DNA of 64,000 bases from Moraxella ovis (GTDB taxonomy: Bacteria; Pseudomonadota; Gammaproteobacteria; Pseudomonadales; Moraxellaceae): contig NZ_UGPW01000001.1 of the NCBI RefSeq assembly GCF_900453105.1, positions 124,001 to 188,000 on the forward strand, written 5' to 3'. The notes below the pieces were generated by a model, which made no database searches, had not been told where the DNA came from, and was given only the letters and a program-made list of their open reading frames with translations. The translations under genes and the position numbers were made by a program. Positions 10,336-25,142 of the stretch are shown here, piece after piece; the stretch's first letter is position 1, and the number at the start of each line of letters is the position of its first letter.

Positions 10336-11319
10336 ATGACTTTATCGAAATTTATCAAAGGTGCGCTTATCGCCACCGCTGCGCTGATTTTATCGGCTTG
10401 TGCACCAAAAGAACAAAATGCTAAAGACAGTGCGCAAGACGTTCAAAAGCTAACATTGCTACTAGATTGGTTCGTAAACCCGAATCACGCAGCCATCATC
10501 ATCGCCAAGCAGCAAGGGTATTTTGACGAACAGGGGCTTGATGTTGAAATCACAGAACCCGCCGATCCATCCATGCCGCCAAAACTGGTCGCCTCAAACC
10601 AAGCAGATATCGCGGTTGATTATCAGCCGCAGCTACAACAAAGCATCGCCCAAGGCTTGCCACTTGTGCGCATTGGCACGGTGATTAATACGCCGCTGAA
10701 CAGCTTAGTCATTCTAAAAGACAGCAACATCACCAAGTTAGAAGACCTAAAAGGCAAAAAAATCGGCTATTCGGTGAGTGGGTTTGAAGAGCTATTATTA
10801 AAGACCATGCTACAATCAGTCAATTTAACCGACAAAGACGTACAAATGGTGAATGTAAACTGGTCGCTTTCGCCTTCTTTGCTTAGCGGTCAGGCGGATG
10901 GCGTGATTGGTGCGTTTCGTAATTTTGAGCTTAATCAATTACACATCGAAAAACACGAAGGCGTGGCGTTCTATCCAGAGGATCATGGGGTGCCCGCCTA
11001 TGATGAGCTGATTTTTGTGGCGAACAAGAACGCTATTCAAGACGAAAAATTGGTTAAATTCATGAATGCCATCACTCAGGCGACAGATTTTATCAAACAA
11101 AATCCTGATCAAGCATGGCAGTTATTCGTGGCTTATAAGCCAAAAGAGCTTGATAATAAACTGAACAAGCTGGCGTGGGCGGACACCTTGCCGCACCTGC
11201 CAAATAACCCAAAAGCGCTGGATGTTAACCGCTATCAAGCCATGGCGGATTTTATGTACGCCCAAAACCTAACCAAAAAACTACCCAATGTCAGCGAATA
11301 CGCCATCGAACTGCCTTAA
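10336..11319 (+). CDS. thiY: NMT1/THI5-type substrate-binding lipoprotein (ThiY-like)
   Basis: The 327-residue protein starts MTLSKFIKGALIATAALILSACAPK, a signal peptide with lipobox LSAC, so it should be anchored in the periplasm. The mature part begins LTLLLDWFVNPNHAAIIIAKQQGYF, the signature opening of the NMT1/THI5-like domain that binds pyrimidine precursors of thiamine. Further family features are VASNQADIAVDYQPQL and GKKIGYSVSGFEE. It would deliver formylaminopyrimidine or hydroxymethylpyrimidine to the ThiX/ThiZ permease. The gene is preceded by AAAGGAG and followed by a terminator that closes the operon. Confidence 0.9.
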   Translation: MTLSKFIKGALIATAALILSACAPKEQNAKDSAQDVQKLTLLLDWFVNPNHAAIIIAKQQGYFDEQGLDVEITEPADPSMPPKLVASNQADIAVDYQPQLQQSIAQGLPLVRIGTVINTPLNSLVILKDSNITKLEDLKGKKIGYSVSGFEELLLKTMLQSVNLTDKDVQMVNVNWSLSPSLLSGQADGVIGAFRNFELNQLHIEKHEGVAFYPEDHGVPAYDELIFVANKNAIQDEKLVKFMNAITQATDFIKQNPDQAWQLFVAYKPKELDNKLNKLAWADTLPHLPNNPKALDVNRYQAMADFMYAQNLTKKLPNVSEYAIELP

Positions 11320-11327
11320 AGGTCATC

Positions 11328-11358
11328 AAAAACGCATCCAAAATGGGTGCGTTTTTTA
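11328..11358 (+). terminator. Terminator of the thi transport operon
   Basis: AAAACGCATCC / GGGTGCGTTTT form an 11-bp stem (one G-T pair) followed by six T, just after the binding-protein gene. Confidence 0.9.
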
Positions 11359-11409
11359 ATTTAAATCAGCAAGGCGATTCTAAAATCACAAACAGGTTTA
11401 AAAAATTAG

Positions 11410-12201
<792 letters not shown>

Positions 12202-12270
12202 TACGGATAATTTATAAAGCAATCAAAGATTGTGTCTTAAGCCAAGAAAATTATGATATACTAGCCATCT

Positions 12271-12605
12271 TGGCAGACCAGACAATCGCCGTCCAAACTT
12301 TGGAGGGAGGAAAGTCCGGGCTACATAGGGCGACGTGCTAGCTAACGGCTAGGGGGCGAAAGCCTACGACCAGTGCAACAGAGAGCAGACCGCCTATTAT
12401 ATAGGTAAGGGTGAAAGGGTGGGGTAAGAGCCCACCGCATGACTGGCAACAGTTCATGGCATGGTAAACTCCACGTGTAGCAAGACCAAATAGGTGTCCA
12501 ACGAGTTGCCCGCTTGGGACACGGGTAGGTTGCTTGAGCGTATCAGTGATGATGCGCCTAGATGAATGATTGTCCACGACAGAACCCGGCTTATCGGTTT
12601 GCCAT
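12271..12605 (+). ncRNA. rnpB: RNase P RNA
   Basis: This is the catalytic RNA that trims tRNA 5' ends. Conserved type A elements are visible: the 5' side GACCAGACAATCGCC, GGAGGAAAGTCCGGGC, GGCGAAAGCC, AACAGAGAGCAGACCGCC, GGTAAGGGTGAAAGGGTG, GGTAAGAGCCCACCG, GGCATGGTAAACTCCACG and the 3' ACAGAACCCGGCTTATCGG. The ends were set by pairing GGCAGACC (12272-) with GGTTTGCC. A -10-like TATACT (12257-12262) lies 8 bases upstream of the 5' end. Confidence 0.96.
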
Positions 12606-12643
12606 AATATTTTAAAAAATTGCAAAATTATTGAAAAATGTCA

Positions 12644-12672
12644 TTGACAGCAGATGAATTCATCTGTATAAT
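12644..12672 (+). promoter_or_regulatory. Consensus sigma-70 promoter of the CAT tRNA gene
   Basis: TTGACA (12644-12649), a 17-base spacer and TATAAT (12667-12672) make a perfect consensus promoter; the tRNA starts 15 bases after the -10 box. Confidence 0.9.
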
Positions 12673-12686
12673 TCGCACCCTGTAAC

Positions 12687-12763
12687 GGCGATGTAGCTCA
12701 GCTGGTTAGAGCGCACGACTCATAATCGTGAGGTCAAGAGTTCAAGTCTCTTCATCGCCACCA
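12687..12763 (+). tRNA. tRNA-Met (anticodon CAT)
   Basis: The 77-base cloverleaf has acceptor GGCGATG / CATCGCC, D-arm GCTCAGCTGGTTAGAGC, anticodon stem CACGA / TCGTG with loop CTCATAA (anticodon CAT), T-arm AAGAGTTCAAGTCTCTT and an encoded CCA end. The lack of an initiator-type mismatched first base pair excludes tRNA-fMet. Elongator tRNA-Met is most likely, but a lysidine-modified tRNA-Ile2 has the same gene anticodon and cannot be fully excluded. Confidence 0.88.
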
Positions 12764-12790
12764 ATTATAAAATAATTTGAAAAAAGTTCT

Positions 12791-12818
12791 TGACTTCTAT
12801 TCAAAATATAGTATAATT
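12791..12818 (+). promoter_or_regulatory. rRNA operon promoter P1
   Basis: TTGACT (12791-12796), a 16-base spacer and TATAAT (12813-12818) form the first of two tandem promoters ahead of the rRNA operon. Confidence 0.75.
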
Positions 12819-12882
12819 GAATTTCAGCTAACAAAAAAACAACTTTAAAAATTATCAACTAAAAATAAATTTTAAAAGTTGC

Positions 12883-12910
12883 TTGACACAACAAAATAAT
12901 GTGATAAAAT
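12883..12910 (+). promoter_or_regulatory. rRNA operon promoter P2
   Basis: TTGACA (12883-12888), a 16-base spacer and TAAAAT (12905-12910) form the second promoter, about 280 bases before the 16S gene. Confidence 0.75.
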
Positions 12911-13190
12911 GGTTAGCCTTGATTAATGATGCAGACGATGTATCATACACTATTTAAAATCCAAACTAAAGAACAACTTGTGTGGATTTTTGTCAATACA
13001 AGATAATTCAATAAATAATATATAAATATTCATTTATTAGTTATTAAGACAAAAATACTCAAAGTTAATTCATTTACACGATGAGCTGATACTTTAATTA
13101 GTATCAAATTTTGCTAGTAATATAATAAATGAGCCAAGTCCTAACTTATCTTAGTTTACTAAGATACTTAATAGGCATCTTAAAAAGATT
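12911..13190 (+). other. rRNA leader with pre-16S processing stem
   Basis: There is no gene in this stretch. AAAGAACAACTTGTGTG (12968-12984) is nearly the exact complement of CACAACAAGTTGTTCTTT after the 16S gene (14747-14764). The two should pair into the long stem that RNase III cuts to release pre-16S rRNA. The rest is AT-rich leader. Confidence 0.65.
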
Positions 13191-14720
<1,530 letters not shown>

Positions 14721-14781
14721 ACGATATTATCTGATTGGCAAGAATTCACAACAAGTTGTTCTTTAGTAAGATGTTTAAAAC

Positions 14782-14858
14782 GGGTCTATAGCTCAGTTGG
14801 TTAGAGCACCGTGTTGATAACGCGGGGGTCATAAGTTCAAGTCTTATTAGACCCACCA
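14782..14858 (+). tRNA. tRNA-Ile (anticodon GAT)
   Basis: The 77-base cloverleaf lies in the 16S-23S spacer: acceptor GGGTCTA / TAGACCC, anticodon loop containing TTGATAA (anticodon GAT), and an encoded CCA end. The spacer position is standard. Confidence 0.96.
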
Positions 14859-14867
14859 TTAACAAAT

Positions 14868-14943
14868 GGGGTTATAGCTCAGTTGGTAGAGCGCCTGCCT
14901 TGCACGCAGGAGGTCAGGAGTTCGACTCTCCTTAACTCCACCA
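14868..14943 (+). tRNA. tRNA-Ala (anticodon TGC)
   Basis: The 76-base cloverleaf has acceptor GGGGTTA / TAACTCC (one G-T pair), anticodon stem CCTGC / GCAGG with TTGCACG giving anticodon TGC, and an encoded CCA. It lies 9 bases after tRNA-Ile. Confidence 0.96.
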
Positions 14944-15176
14944 TTATTAAACATCAAAAGCATACATAAGCAATTTAAATAAGATTTCTTATTTATGCTT
15001 TAACTTTATAAACTGACGAAGTTTATATCACTATTTAACAACGTATATATGAGTCTGGGTTAATTATTTATTTCCAACAAAATAATTAACCAAAGTAAAG
15101 AGAACTGAATCAAGCGTAAACATAGGTAAATCGTTACACATTACCCTTATGACACCAAGACTACTTGGGGTTGTAT
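14944..15176 (+). other. 16S-23S spacer, downstream part
   Basis: No gene is seen. The end of the spacer (ACTTGGGGTTGTATGGTC, up to 15180) is largely complementary to GACCATACAACACCCAAGT after the 23S gene (18029-18047). This forms the pre-23S processing stem. Upstream, AAGCATA...TATGCTT can form a second AT-rich hairpin. Confidence 0.6.
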
Positions 15177-18032
<2,856 letters not shown>

Positions 18033-18195
18033 ATACAACACCCAAGTGGTTTAGTATGAGATAAGTGTAAAGATTTTACCTAACAAGCTTGAATCAATCT
18101 TGAATAACTTAACTTAAAAAGTTAAAACTTTAAAAATTAAAATTTAAAGTAAAAAATAAAACAACAGACTCATAAATAGCGTTGTTATCCTTTTA

Positions 18196-18310
18196 CGCTG
18201 ACGACAATAGCAAGATGGAACCACCTGATCCCTTCCCGAACTCAGAAGTGAAACGTCTTAGCGCCGATGGTAGTGTGGTTCGCCCATGTGAGAGTAGGTC
18301 ATCGTCAGCA
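18196..18310 (+). rRNA. rrf: 5S ribosomal RNA
   Basis: The gene is about 115 bases: CGCTGACGAC / GTCAGC terminal stem, with the conserved CCGAACTCAGAAGTGAAACG and GCGCCGATGGTAGTGTGG. It completes the rRNA operon. Confidence 0.95.
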
Positions 18311-18321
18311 TCTTATTTGAA

Positions 18322-18356
18322 GCCACCCCCGTCATTAATGGGGGTGGTTTTTTATT
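18322..18356 (+). terminator. Terminator of the rRNA operon
   Basis: GCCACCCCC / GGGGGTGGT form a strong 9-bp GC-rich stem followed by TTTTTT, 12 bases after the 5S gene. Confidence 0.95.
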
Positions 18357-18430
18357 GGTGGTTTTGTTAGTAGTTTTTAACTTTGTCGTATACTAAAATA
18401 TTTGGCTGATTTTATTGAATAAATTGTTTT

Positions 18431-19186
18431 ATGGCAGTTCAATTACCACCTTATCGCCCCGTAAAGAAGCGAAGTGGATTAGCAGTCATGATTGCTGCTT
18501 TTCATGCTTTGCTTATGCCCGAATCACAGACCCGCTTTGGTAGCTATCGTTTGGATTATCTTTGGGCGCCTTTAGAGGTGATTTTGCGGATGGCCATTAT
18601 GAGTCATCTTTGGTACAATCATGAAGCGTGCGCTGCCAGGCATGGATTATATGCTGTTTTTGGTGGCCGGATTTACATCTTTCTTTATGATGCAAAGAAT
18701 TGCCACACGCTGACTAGGTGCAGTATCAGCCAATGCAGGGCTATTAATGTATCGTGCAGTGCGCCATATTGATGTAATCATTGCACGATCTGTGCTTGAG
18801 CTTATTATATATTTTGTCACCTTTGTAATACTGATTTTGGTATTACATTTAGTGTTGCACACTTGGATGTTGTGCTTTTTTGTTGGCTCATGATGTTTTT
18901 CTTTGCTTTTGGTTTGGCAATGATTTTGATGATTGTGGGACATTATGATGGCGAATTGAGTAAGGTGATTAGTATTGTGTTTACCATATTGTACTTCATT
19001 TCTGGGGTCCTTTATTCGGCACACATGATACCTGAGCCTTATTTGTCGTATCTTATGTACAATCCTTTTATTCACAACCTTGATTCGTCATGCTTTATCG
19101 CCAACTTACCCGATTTATCATGTGAGCATGAGCTATTTTATCAAATGGACAATTTGTATGAATTTTTTAGGCTTGCTTTTGTATAA
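18431..19186 (+). pseudogene. kpsM: Broken capsule exporter permease (KpsM/CtrC-like)
   Basis: The first frame encodes the N-terminus of an ABC-2 capsule permease: RSGLAVMIAAFHALLMPESQTRFGSYRLDYLWAPLEVIL, as in KpsM. The frame shifts near 18630 to PGMDYMLFLVAGFTSFFMMQRIATR, hits TGA at 18711-18713, and continues in that frame as LGAVSANAGLLMYRAVRHIDVIIARSVLELII. A second shift near 18880 leads to GLAMILMIVGHYDGELSKVISIVFTILYFISGVLYSAHMIPEPY, the conserved C-terminal half. KpsM forms the inner-membrane channel for capsular polysaccharide. With two frameshifts and a stop codon it is not functional. Confidence 0.9.
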
Positions 19187-19224
19187 AGCATTTGAAAGAG
19201 ATCTAATTCGCACGAAGTGATATT

Positions 19225-19897
19225 ATGATTGAGATTAAAAACATCACCAAATCTTTTAAGACGCCACATGGTAGGCATTATCTATTCCAAGATTTGAATT
19301 TAACCATTGGGGACAAGCAGTCTGTAGGATTGCTTGGCAGAAATGGCGCAGACAAATCCACGCTGCTGCGCATCATTTGTGGGCTGAATGAGCCAGACTC
19401 TGGAGAGGTGCTGACCAAATAGTACCATTTCATGGCCTGTCGGTGTTGCAGGCGGCTTTCAGGGCAGCTTGACAGGTCGTCAAAATGTTCGCTTTGTCTG
19501 CTGTCTTTATTCAAGTGGTGATTATATTGACGAAAAGATCCGCTTTGTGGAAGAGTTTGCCGACGTTGGTAAGTATTTTGACATGCCTGTCAAAAGCTAT
19601 TCTTCGGGCATGAGAGCGCGATTGACCTTTGGTCTTTCCTTGGCGTTTGATTTTGATTATTATATGCTTGATGAAGTCGGTGCTCTAGGCGATGCAGCAT
19701 TTCGCAAAAGAAGTGAGGAGATTCTACAAGCGCGACGCGAGCAAGCTGGATTTTTGGTTGTTTCGCATAACCTAGGCGATATTGAGCGTAATTGCGATGT
19801 TGGTATTGTGCTGATGGATCAGATGGCACGAGTTTTTCATAATGTGAAAGAAGCAATTGAGGTATATAAAGAACATGTCCACCAAACTAAAAAATAA
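19225..19897 (+). pseudogene. kpsT: Broken capsule exporter ATPase (KpsT/CtrD-like)
   Basis: Two frames form one ATPase of about 220 residues. The first (19225-19422) begins MIEIKNITKSFKTPHGRHYLF. Its Walker A reads GRNGADKST (38-46), with Asp43 where the family has an invariant Gly. The frame breaks around 19410-19425 and resumes ISWPVGVAGGFQGSLTGRQNVRFV, then KSYSSGMRARLTFGLSLAFDFDYYMLDEVGALGD, the signature and Walker B region typical of KpsT. The late FLVVSHNLGDIERNCD holds the switch His. Even with the frame restored, the Walker A change should abolish ATP binding. Its 3' end overlaps the next gene by 23 bases. Confidence 0.9.
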
Positions 19898-20796
19898 ACG
19901 CATCAGTCAGCTGTTATTTGTTGGCGTTGTGATTATACCTTGGATTGCAATCATTGCCTACGTTTTGCTTTTGGCAAATCCTAGGTATGTTAGCACATCC
20001 AATGTGGTGATTAAGCAGGTCAGCGAGCAGGCAATGTCTGCTTCTGGCATCTCTGCGCTACTGTGTGTGAATAACACCAGTCGGGATAATGCATTGTATT
20101 TGACCAAGTACATTCTGTCAGACGACATGATTGATAAATTGGATAAGAAATTTGAGTTTCGTAAAAATTATCATTTAACCGGTTCTGACTTCATTTTCCA
20201 AAAAAGTGGCAAAAGAACAATTGGCTTTTGCGACCACGCAAGTTCAAGAAGCCGAAGCGCGTCTGAACGACACCAAAAAAGCCATGCTTGATTATCAAAA
20301 TGCCAATGAGATCTTTGATCCTCAAACCAACGCACAAATTGTCAATCAAGTCATTGCAACCTCACAAGCCCAACTAAGTAGCCTTAGAACCGAAGAGCGT
20401 CAGCTGCTTAGCTACCTAAATCCAGAAGCGCCTCAAATTGTTAGTCTGCGTAGCCAAATTACTTCGGTAGAGAAGCAAATTTGTGATGAGCAAGGCAAGC
20501 TAACCTCGCCAAATGACAGTAAACTTAACGAGCAAACCGCTCAATTTGAAAGCATCAAGTCCGATGTTGAATTTGCAGGAGAGCTTTATAAATTGGTATT
20601 AACCTCGCTTGAGAGTTCGCGCATTGAGGCGATTCGCAAGATGAAGAATCTTATTGTGATTTCATCGCCGCATCTGGCAGAAGAAGCGCTGTATCCGCGC
20701 AAGTCTTATGTGATTGAAACATCATTGGCGTTGCTGCTGATCTTGTACGGTTTTATTGTGTTGGTGCTGTCAGTCATTCGCAATCATGCGAAATAA
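19875..20796 (+). pseudogene. kpsE: Broken capsule export inner-membrane protein (KpsE/CtrB-like)
   Basis: The N-terminal part (ATG 19875) reads MSTKLKNKRISQLLFVGVVIIPWIAIIAYVLLLA, a membrane anchor followed by NPRYVSTSNVVIKQ, typical of the Wzz/KpsE polysaccharide co-polymerase family. After FIFQKSGK (about 20205) the frame changes and the sequence jumps to AKEQLAFATTQVQEAEARLNDTKKAMLDYQ, a coiled coil. It ends with a C-terminal membrane segment (SYVIETSLALLLILYGFIVLVLSVI). The joined product is about 300 residues, shorter than usual KpsE proteins (about 380), so an internal deletion accompanies the frameshift. The protein links the inner-membrane transporter to the outer-membrane channel. 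Confidence 0.85.
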
Positions 20797-20821
20797 GTTG
20801 GCGAATAATGTAAGAATGGTT

Positions 20822-21887
20822 ATGAAATTTTCCAAAACAAGCCTTGGTTTGGCAGTATCGATGCTGATCGGCGTATCATTATCGCAAAGTGCGTTTGCTA
20901 ATCCAGCGAACAATGTGGGTCGCTTGGCTGCGTCGTGGATGGTCGTCAAGTGCCTGCTGAGGCCACAAATCTGAAGCGGTGGCAGCGGCAAGCCTAGGCT
21001 CAAACTCCATCATCAATAATTCAGGCAATTATCAACCGGTAAATACTAAGCCACGTATTTTTGGTGAGCAATTATTCCGTGGTGTCTTTTCGACCACGTC
21101 TGGCTCGACGTTCAACGACAGTTACGTGATCAACCCTGGCGATAATGTTCAGGTTCGCATGTGGGGCGCGTATCAATACGCAGCCACGACGACAGTCGAT
21201 CCGCAAGGCAATATTTTCTTGCCGAATGTCGGCCCTGTCAAAGTGGCGGGGGTGCAAAATGTTGTGCAAACCGCCATCGGCCGCATTTGTCGCTCTAATG
21301 TCGGTGTGTATGCATCTTTGGAAAATGCCCAGCCTGTGAAGGTTTTCGTGACCGGTTTTGTTAAGCAACCTGGTTATTACGGTGGCTTGGCGGCAGACTC
21401 GGTACTAAGTTATTTAGACGGAGCGGGCGGTGTTGATCCTAAGCGTGGTAGTTATATTGACATTCAGGTGCGCCGCGCTGGGCAACTGGTTCAGCAGATT
21501 AACCTTTATGAATTTTTGATCGCAGGCCGATTGGCGCCATTTGCGTTCCTTGATGGTGATGTGATCCATATTCCATTAAAAACATCGGTCATCACGGTCA
21601 ATGGACAAGTTCGCACACAGGGCGCACTTACTTATGATGCGCATTTGACCGTAGGCGATTGCATTGCAAAATCTGGCCGGTTTGATGATAATGCAGACAG
21701 CGAACAAATTCTTGTCATGCATCAAAATGGTGAAAGCAGTGTGGTTAATACCGCCTATCGCATCCAAGAGGGTGACGAAATCATGGTATTGCCAAAAGTC
21801 AAAACGCGCCGCGTAGAGATTGCTCGCGGGCTTTCTCAGATTATTTATCAGCTTGCTGTGGCGACCGGTGTGATCGTTGGTCTGTGA
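20822..21887 (+). pseudogene. kpsD: Broken capsule export outer-membrane protein (KpsD/CtrA-like)
   Basis: The gene starts MKFSKTSLGLAVSMLIGVSLSQSAFA, a clear signal peptide, followed by NPANNVGR. The frame then shifts twice within 20925-20985 (DGRQVPAEATNL lies in a second frame, AAASLGSNSI in a third). From there the remaining 300 codons are intact: an SLBB/polysaccharide-export domain (YVINPGDNVQVRMWGAYQYAATTTVDPQGNIFLPNVGPV), further SLBB repeats with VKVFVTGFVKQPGYYGG, and a hydrophobic C-terminus. The family forms the channel through which capsule crosses the outer membrane. The large 3' ORF lacks its signal peptide and could not be exported. Confidence 0.88.
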
Positions 21888-21891
21888 TTTA

Positions 21892-23869
21892 ATGACCTTT
21901 ATACCAAAAAAACTCACCATAGCAACCAAGGGGATTATCAAGAGTAATCCCTTGCTTCATATTGCGCTTAATGCTGACCTTTACCATAATGATGCTCAGG
22001 CTGATGCGGTATTTGTTTGGGGTCAAAAGCCCAGCAGTCTAAAAGCTAAGAAGTTTGCCAAAGAGAATAATCTACCACTGATTACCGTTGAAGATGGTTT
22101 TTTGCGTTCATTATCCGCTGGCACTGATACGGTTGTTGCTAGCTTTATTGCGGATGATTTGGGGGTGTATTTTGATTTAACTTTGCCAAATCGCCTGCAG
22201 CATCTCATCTTTGAATGTATGAGTCATTGGGATGATCATAAACAAAATTACGCGCATAGCTTAATCGATAAAATCATCACGCATCGCCTGTCTAAATATA
22301 ATGAATCCCAAGATGCGCCAAACCTAACGAGGATTTCAGGCAATGATCGCATGTATGTGTTGATTATTGATCAGGTAGCAGGTGATGCGTCCATCCAAGG
22401 CGCTGGCGCAAATAAAGAAAGTTTTCTTGCGATGCTTACTCATGCGCGATCTCAATACCCTGATGCGAATATCTGGATCAAAGCTCATCCTGCCGGCAAA
22501 GGGTATTTTTCACAAAATGACATTGAGCAGCCTTTTACCTTACCGAGAAATGCAATCCCATCGTACTGCTTGAGCAGGTAAGTACTGTATATACGGTTAG
22601 CTCTCACATAGGTTTTGAGGTGTTACTGCTTAATAAAAAAGTGTATTGTTTTGGGGTGAATTGGTACAGCGGTTTTGGGTTGACTGATGATGATTTTATC
22701 AAGGATAGCCACATTTATAAAACATGAAAGATATCTTTTGTACAAGATTTTTTGGGCTTTGATGCGGTAAATCTCATCATTAAACCAAGAACGAGATGGC
22801 GCCTATTTTTGACTGATGGTATGAATACCAAACGTGTTCAGCGTGATGATAAAAAGGCATTAATCCCCCTGTCTGATGAGACAAGCTATGTCACGTGGGG
22901 GCTAAAAAGCAAAAAATCACTTACTGATAAGCTGCAAAACATGGGCAAGCAAGCATCTAGAATCTGGTGTATGGAGGATGGCTTTATCCGTTCCAATGGC
23001 CTTGGTGCAAGCTTAATTGCGCCGCTATCGGTGGTGATGGATGATGTGGGGATTTATTTTGATGCCAATCATCCAAGCCGGCTTGAGTATATTTTAACAA
23101 ATATCCACCTAGCTGATGAGCAAATTCTTCGTGCACAGAAATTGCAGTATCTCATGCTGACCAAGCGAGTCAGCAAATATAACGTTCAAACCAAAAATCA
23201 TGAGTTTGTTCAGAAATTATCACACCTAAAAACCATAAAACCCAACAAAACCGTACGTTTGGTTGTGGGTCAAGTCGAAGATGATGCATCTGTGCAAAGC
23301 TGCGCAAGCGTGATCAAAAAAACAGCGAGCTACTTACCAAAGTGCGGGCTGACTTCCCTGATGACATCATCGTCTATAAGCCACATCCTGATGTGGAGGC
23401 GGGGCTGCGTATCGTTCGCGCTAACAATCACGATCTTGCGGATCTGGTGGCATCCGATGTTGCCATGCCTGACTGTCTTGATGGGTGCAATGTGGTGCAT
23501 ACGATCAGTTCATTGACGGGGTTCGAGGCGCTGCTAAGAGGCCTTGAGGTGGTTTTTTACGGGGTGCCATTTTATGCAGGTTTTGGGCTGACGACAGACG
23601 TGGTTGAGTCTGATAATACCGCCAAAATTAACGCACTGAATCACCGCCACCGAGTAGATGGACTAACGCTGCCAGAGTTAATTTATGGCGTTATTGTGGA
23701 ATATCCTTTGTATCATTTACCTCATGGGCATGGCTTGGCGCAACCCGAAGACGTGATCGAATACATGTATAATCAATCAAGCTTTGGTGTATCTATTCCT
23801 TGGCAATCAAGGATGTGGCAGTCAATCAAAACTAATGCCATGCGGTTACGCAAATTCACAAAACAATAA
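21892..23869 (+). pseudogene. kpsC: Broken capsule Kdo-linker glycosyltransferase (KpsC/LipA-like)
   Basis: KpsC adds beta-linked Kdo residues to the lipid anchor of group 2 capsules and has two similar catalytic modules. Module one (ATG 21892) contains FVWGQKPSS, VEDGFLRSLSAGTD and GDASIQGAGANKESF, then a frameshift near 22560 to NPIVLLEQVSTVYTVSSHIGFEVLL. An in-frame TGA follows at about 22724. Module two contains TWGLKSKKSL, MEDGFIRSNGLGASL and GQVEDDASVQ. It shifts in an A7 run near 23320 to SELLTKVRADFPDDIIVYKPHPDVEAG and on to HTISSLTGFEALLRGLEVVFYGVPFYAGFGLT. The gene has two frameshifts and one stop codon. Confidence 0.9.
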
Positions 23870-23948
23870 AATGGATTGTGAAAATTATGTTAAAATAGCG
23901 CATTATTTTAGCCAAGATAAGCATATTTGAGCCATTTTCTAAGCAATC

Positions 23949-25142
23949 ATGTCCGCCACTATTAAAACTTATTGCAGCACAAGAACGTCTTGCTCTTACA
24001 GGGCAAAATGGGGGCGTTTTTTTGTCGTTTTGCAACGTTTTGATGGAGCAAGGCAAACAAGTTCGTAAGATTAATTTCAATGCTGGCGATGCATTTTTTT
24101 ATTGCCATAAAGATCAAATGGATAATTATCGCGGCAAGGCGGCGAATTTTGATGTATTTTTGGTGGAAATTATTCAAAAGTACGACATTGATGCGGTGGT
24201 ATGTTTTAACGATTGTCGTCCTTATCACACCATCGCAAGCAAAGTAACTATCAAGCTGGGCGTGTCCTTTTTGTATTTGAAGAGGGCTAGCTGCGCCCTG
24301 ATTATATCACGCTAGAAAAGCACGGCATTAATGGATATTCAAGGCCTAACCCAGCACTAATCGATACCCTAAAAAAGCCAACGATCAACCCAAATATACG
24401 GCGAATCGTTTTTGGCGACTGTGCGTTTCAAGCATTATTTATTACATTGTGGTGTTTTTGGGGCAATCGCGCTATCCACATTATGAGCATTATCGGGGTC
24501 TGAATATCTGGCAGGAGATGCTGGCGTGGATCATAGCACCTATACGCAAGGCATTGCGTTATTTCCCCGATAAGAGCTTGCAACAACACCTATTAATGGC
24601 GCAGAAAGCTTTTATTTGGTGAGCCTGCAGGTTCATAATGATTCGCAAATTACTCATCATAGTGATTATGCAGATGTGCGCGAATTCATCGCCGAAGTGC
24701 TGGCAAGTTTTGCCATAAATGCACCAAATGGCACCAAGATTCTCTTTAAGCATCATCCTTTGGATCGGGGTCATCGTGATTATAGAGCCTATATCCGGCG
24801 TACAGCGCGCGCTCGGTATTGAGAGCTGTTCTTTCATGGCTGCGACATGCATCTGTCAAGCCTGATTCGTGCCAGCATCGATATGATTACCATCAATAGC
24901 ACGACAGGACTTCAGTCCACCTACCATCAAAAGCCCACCAAAATCATGGGGCGTGCACTCTATGACATCAAGGGTCTTCTGATCAGCAGTCATTAGACGT
25001 ATTTTGGGCGAACCCTGTCGCGCCCAATCGTGAATTTTATCTAAAATTCCGTGAATATCTCGTCGAGCAAACCCAGATCAACGGCTCATTCTATGGCGCG
25101 TCACCTTGGACGATCGCCTATCTTGATGACAAAAGTAACTAA
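23949..25142 (+). pseudogene. kpsS: Broken capsule Kdo-linker glycosyltransferase (KpsS/LipB-like)
   Basis: Pieces in several frames line up with KpsS. They are VLLLQGKMGAFF (about 23988); VRKINFNAGDAFFY and YDIDAVVCFNDCRPYHTIASKV (to about 24260), with a shift just after; DYITLEKHGINGYS (about 24300); GLNIWQEMLAWIIAP (about 24500); FYLVSLQVHNDSQITHHSDYADVREFI and GTKILFKHHPLDRGHRDY; STTGLQSTYHQKPTKIMG (about 24900); and the end FYLKFREYLVEQTQINGSFYG to TAA 25140-25142. At least four frameshifts separate them, making this the most degraded gene of the locus. KpsS starts the Kdo linker on the phospholipid anchor. Confidence 0.88.

Noticed and set aside
18182..18370. 62-codon ORF over the 5S gene
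   Set aside because: It overlaps 5S rRNA and the operon terminator.
20979..21887. The 302-codon KpsD-like ORF as an intact gene
   Set aside because: It begins mid-protein; the signal peptide lies upstream in a different frame, so it is the 3' part of a broken gene.
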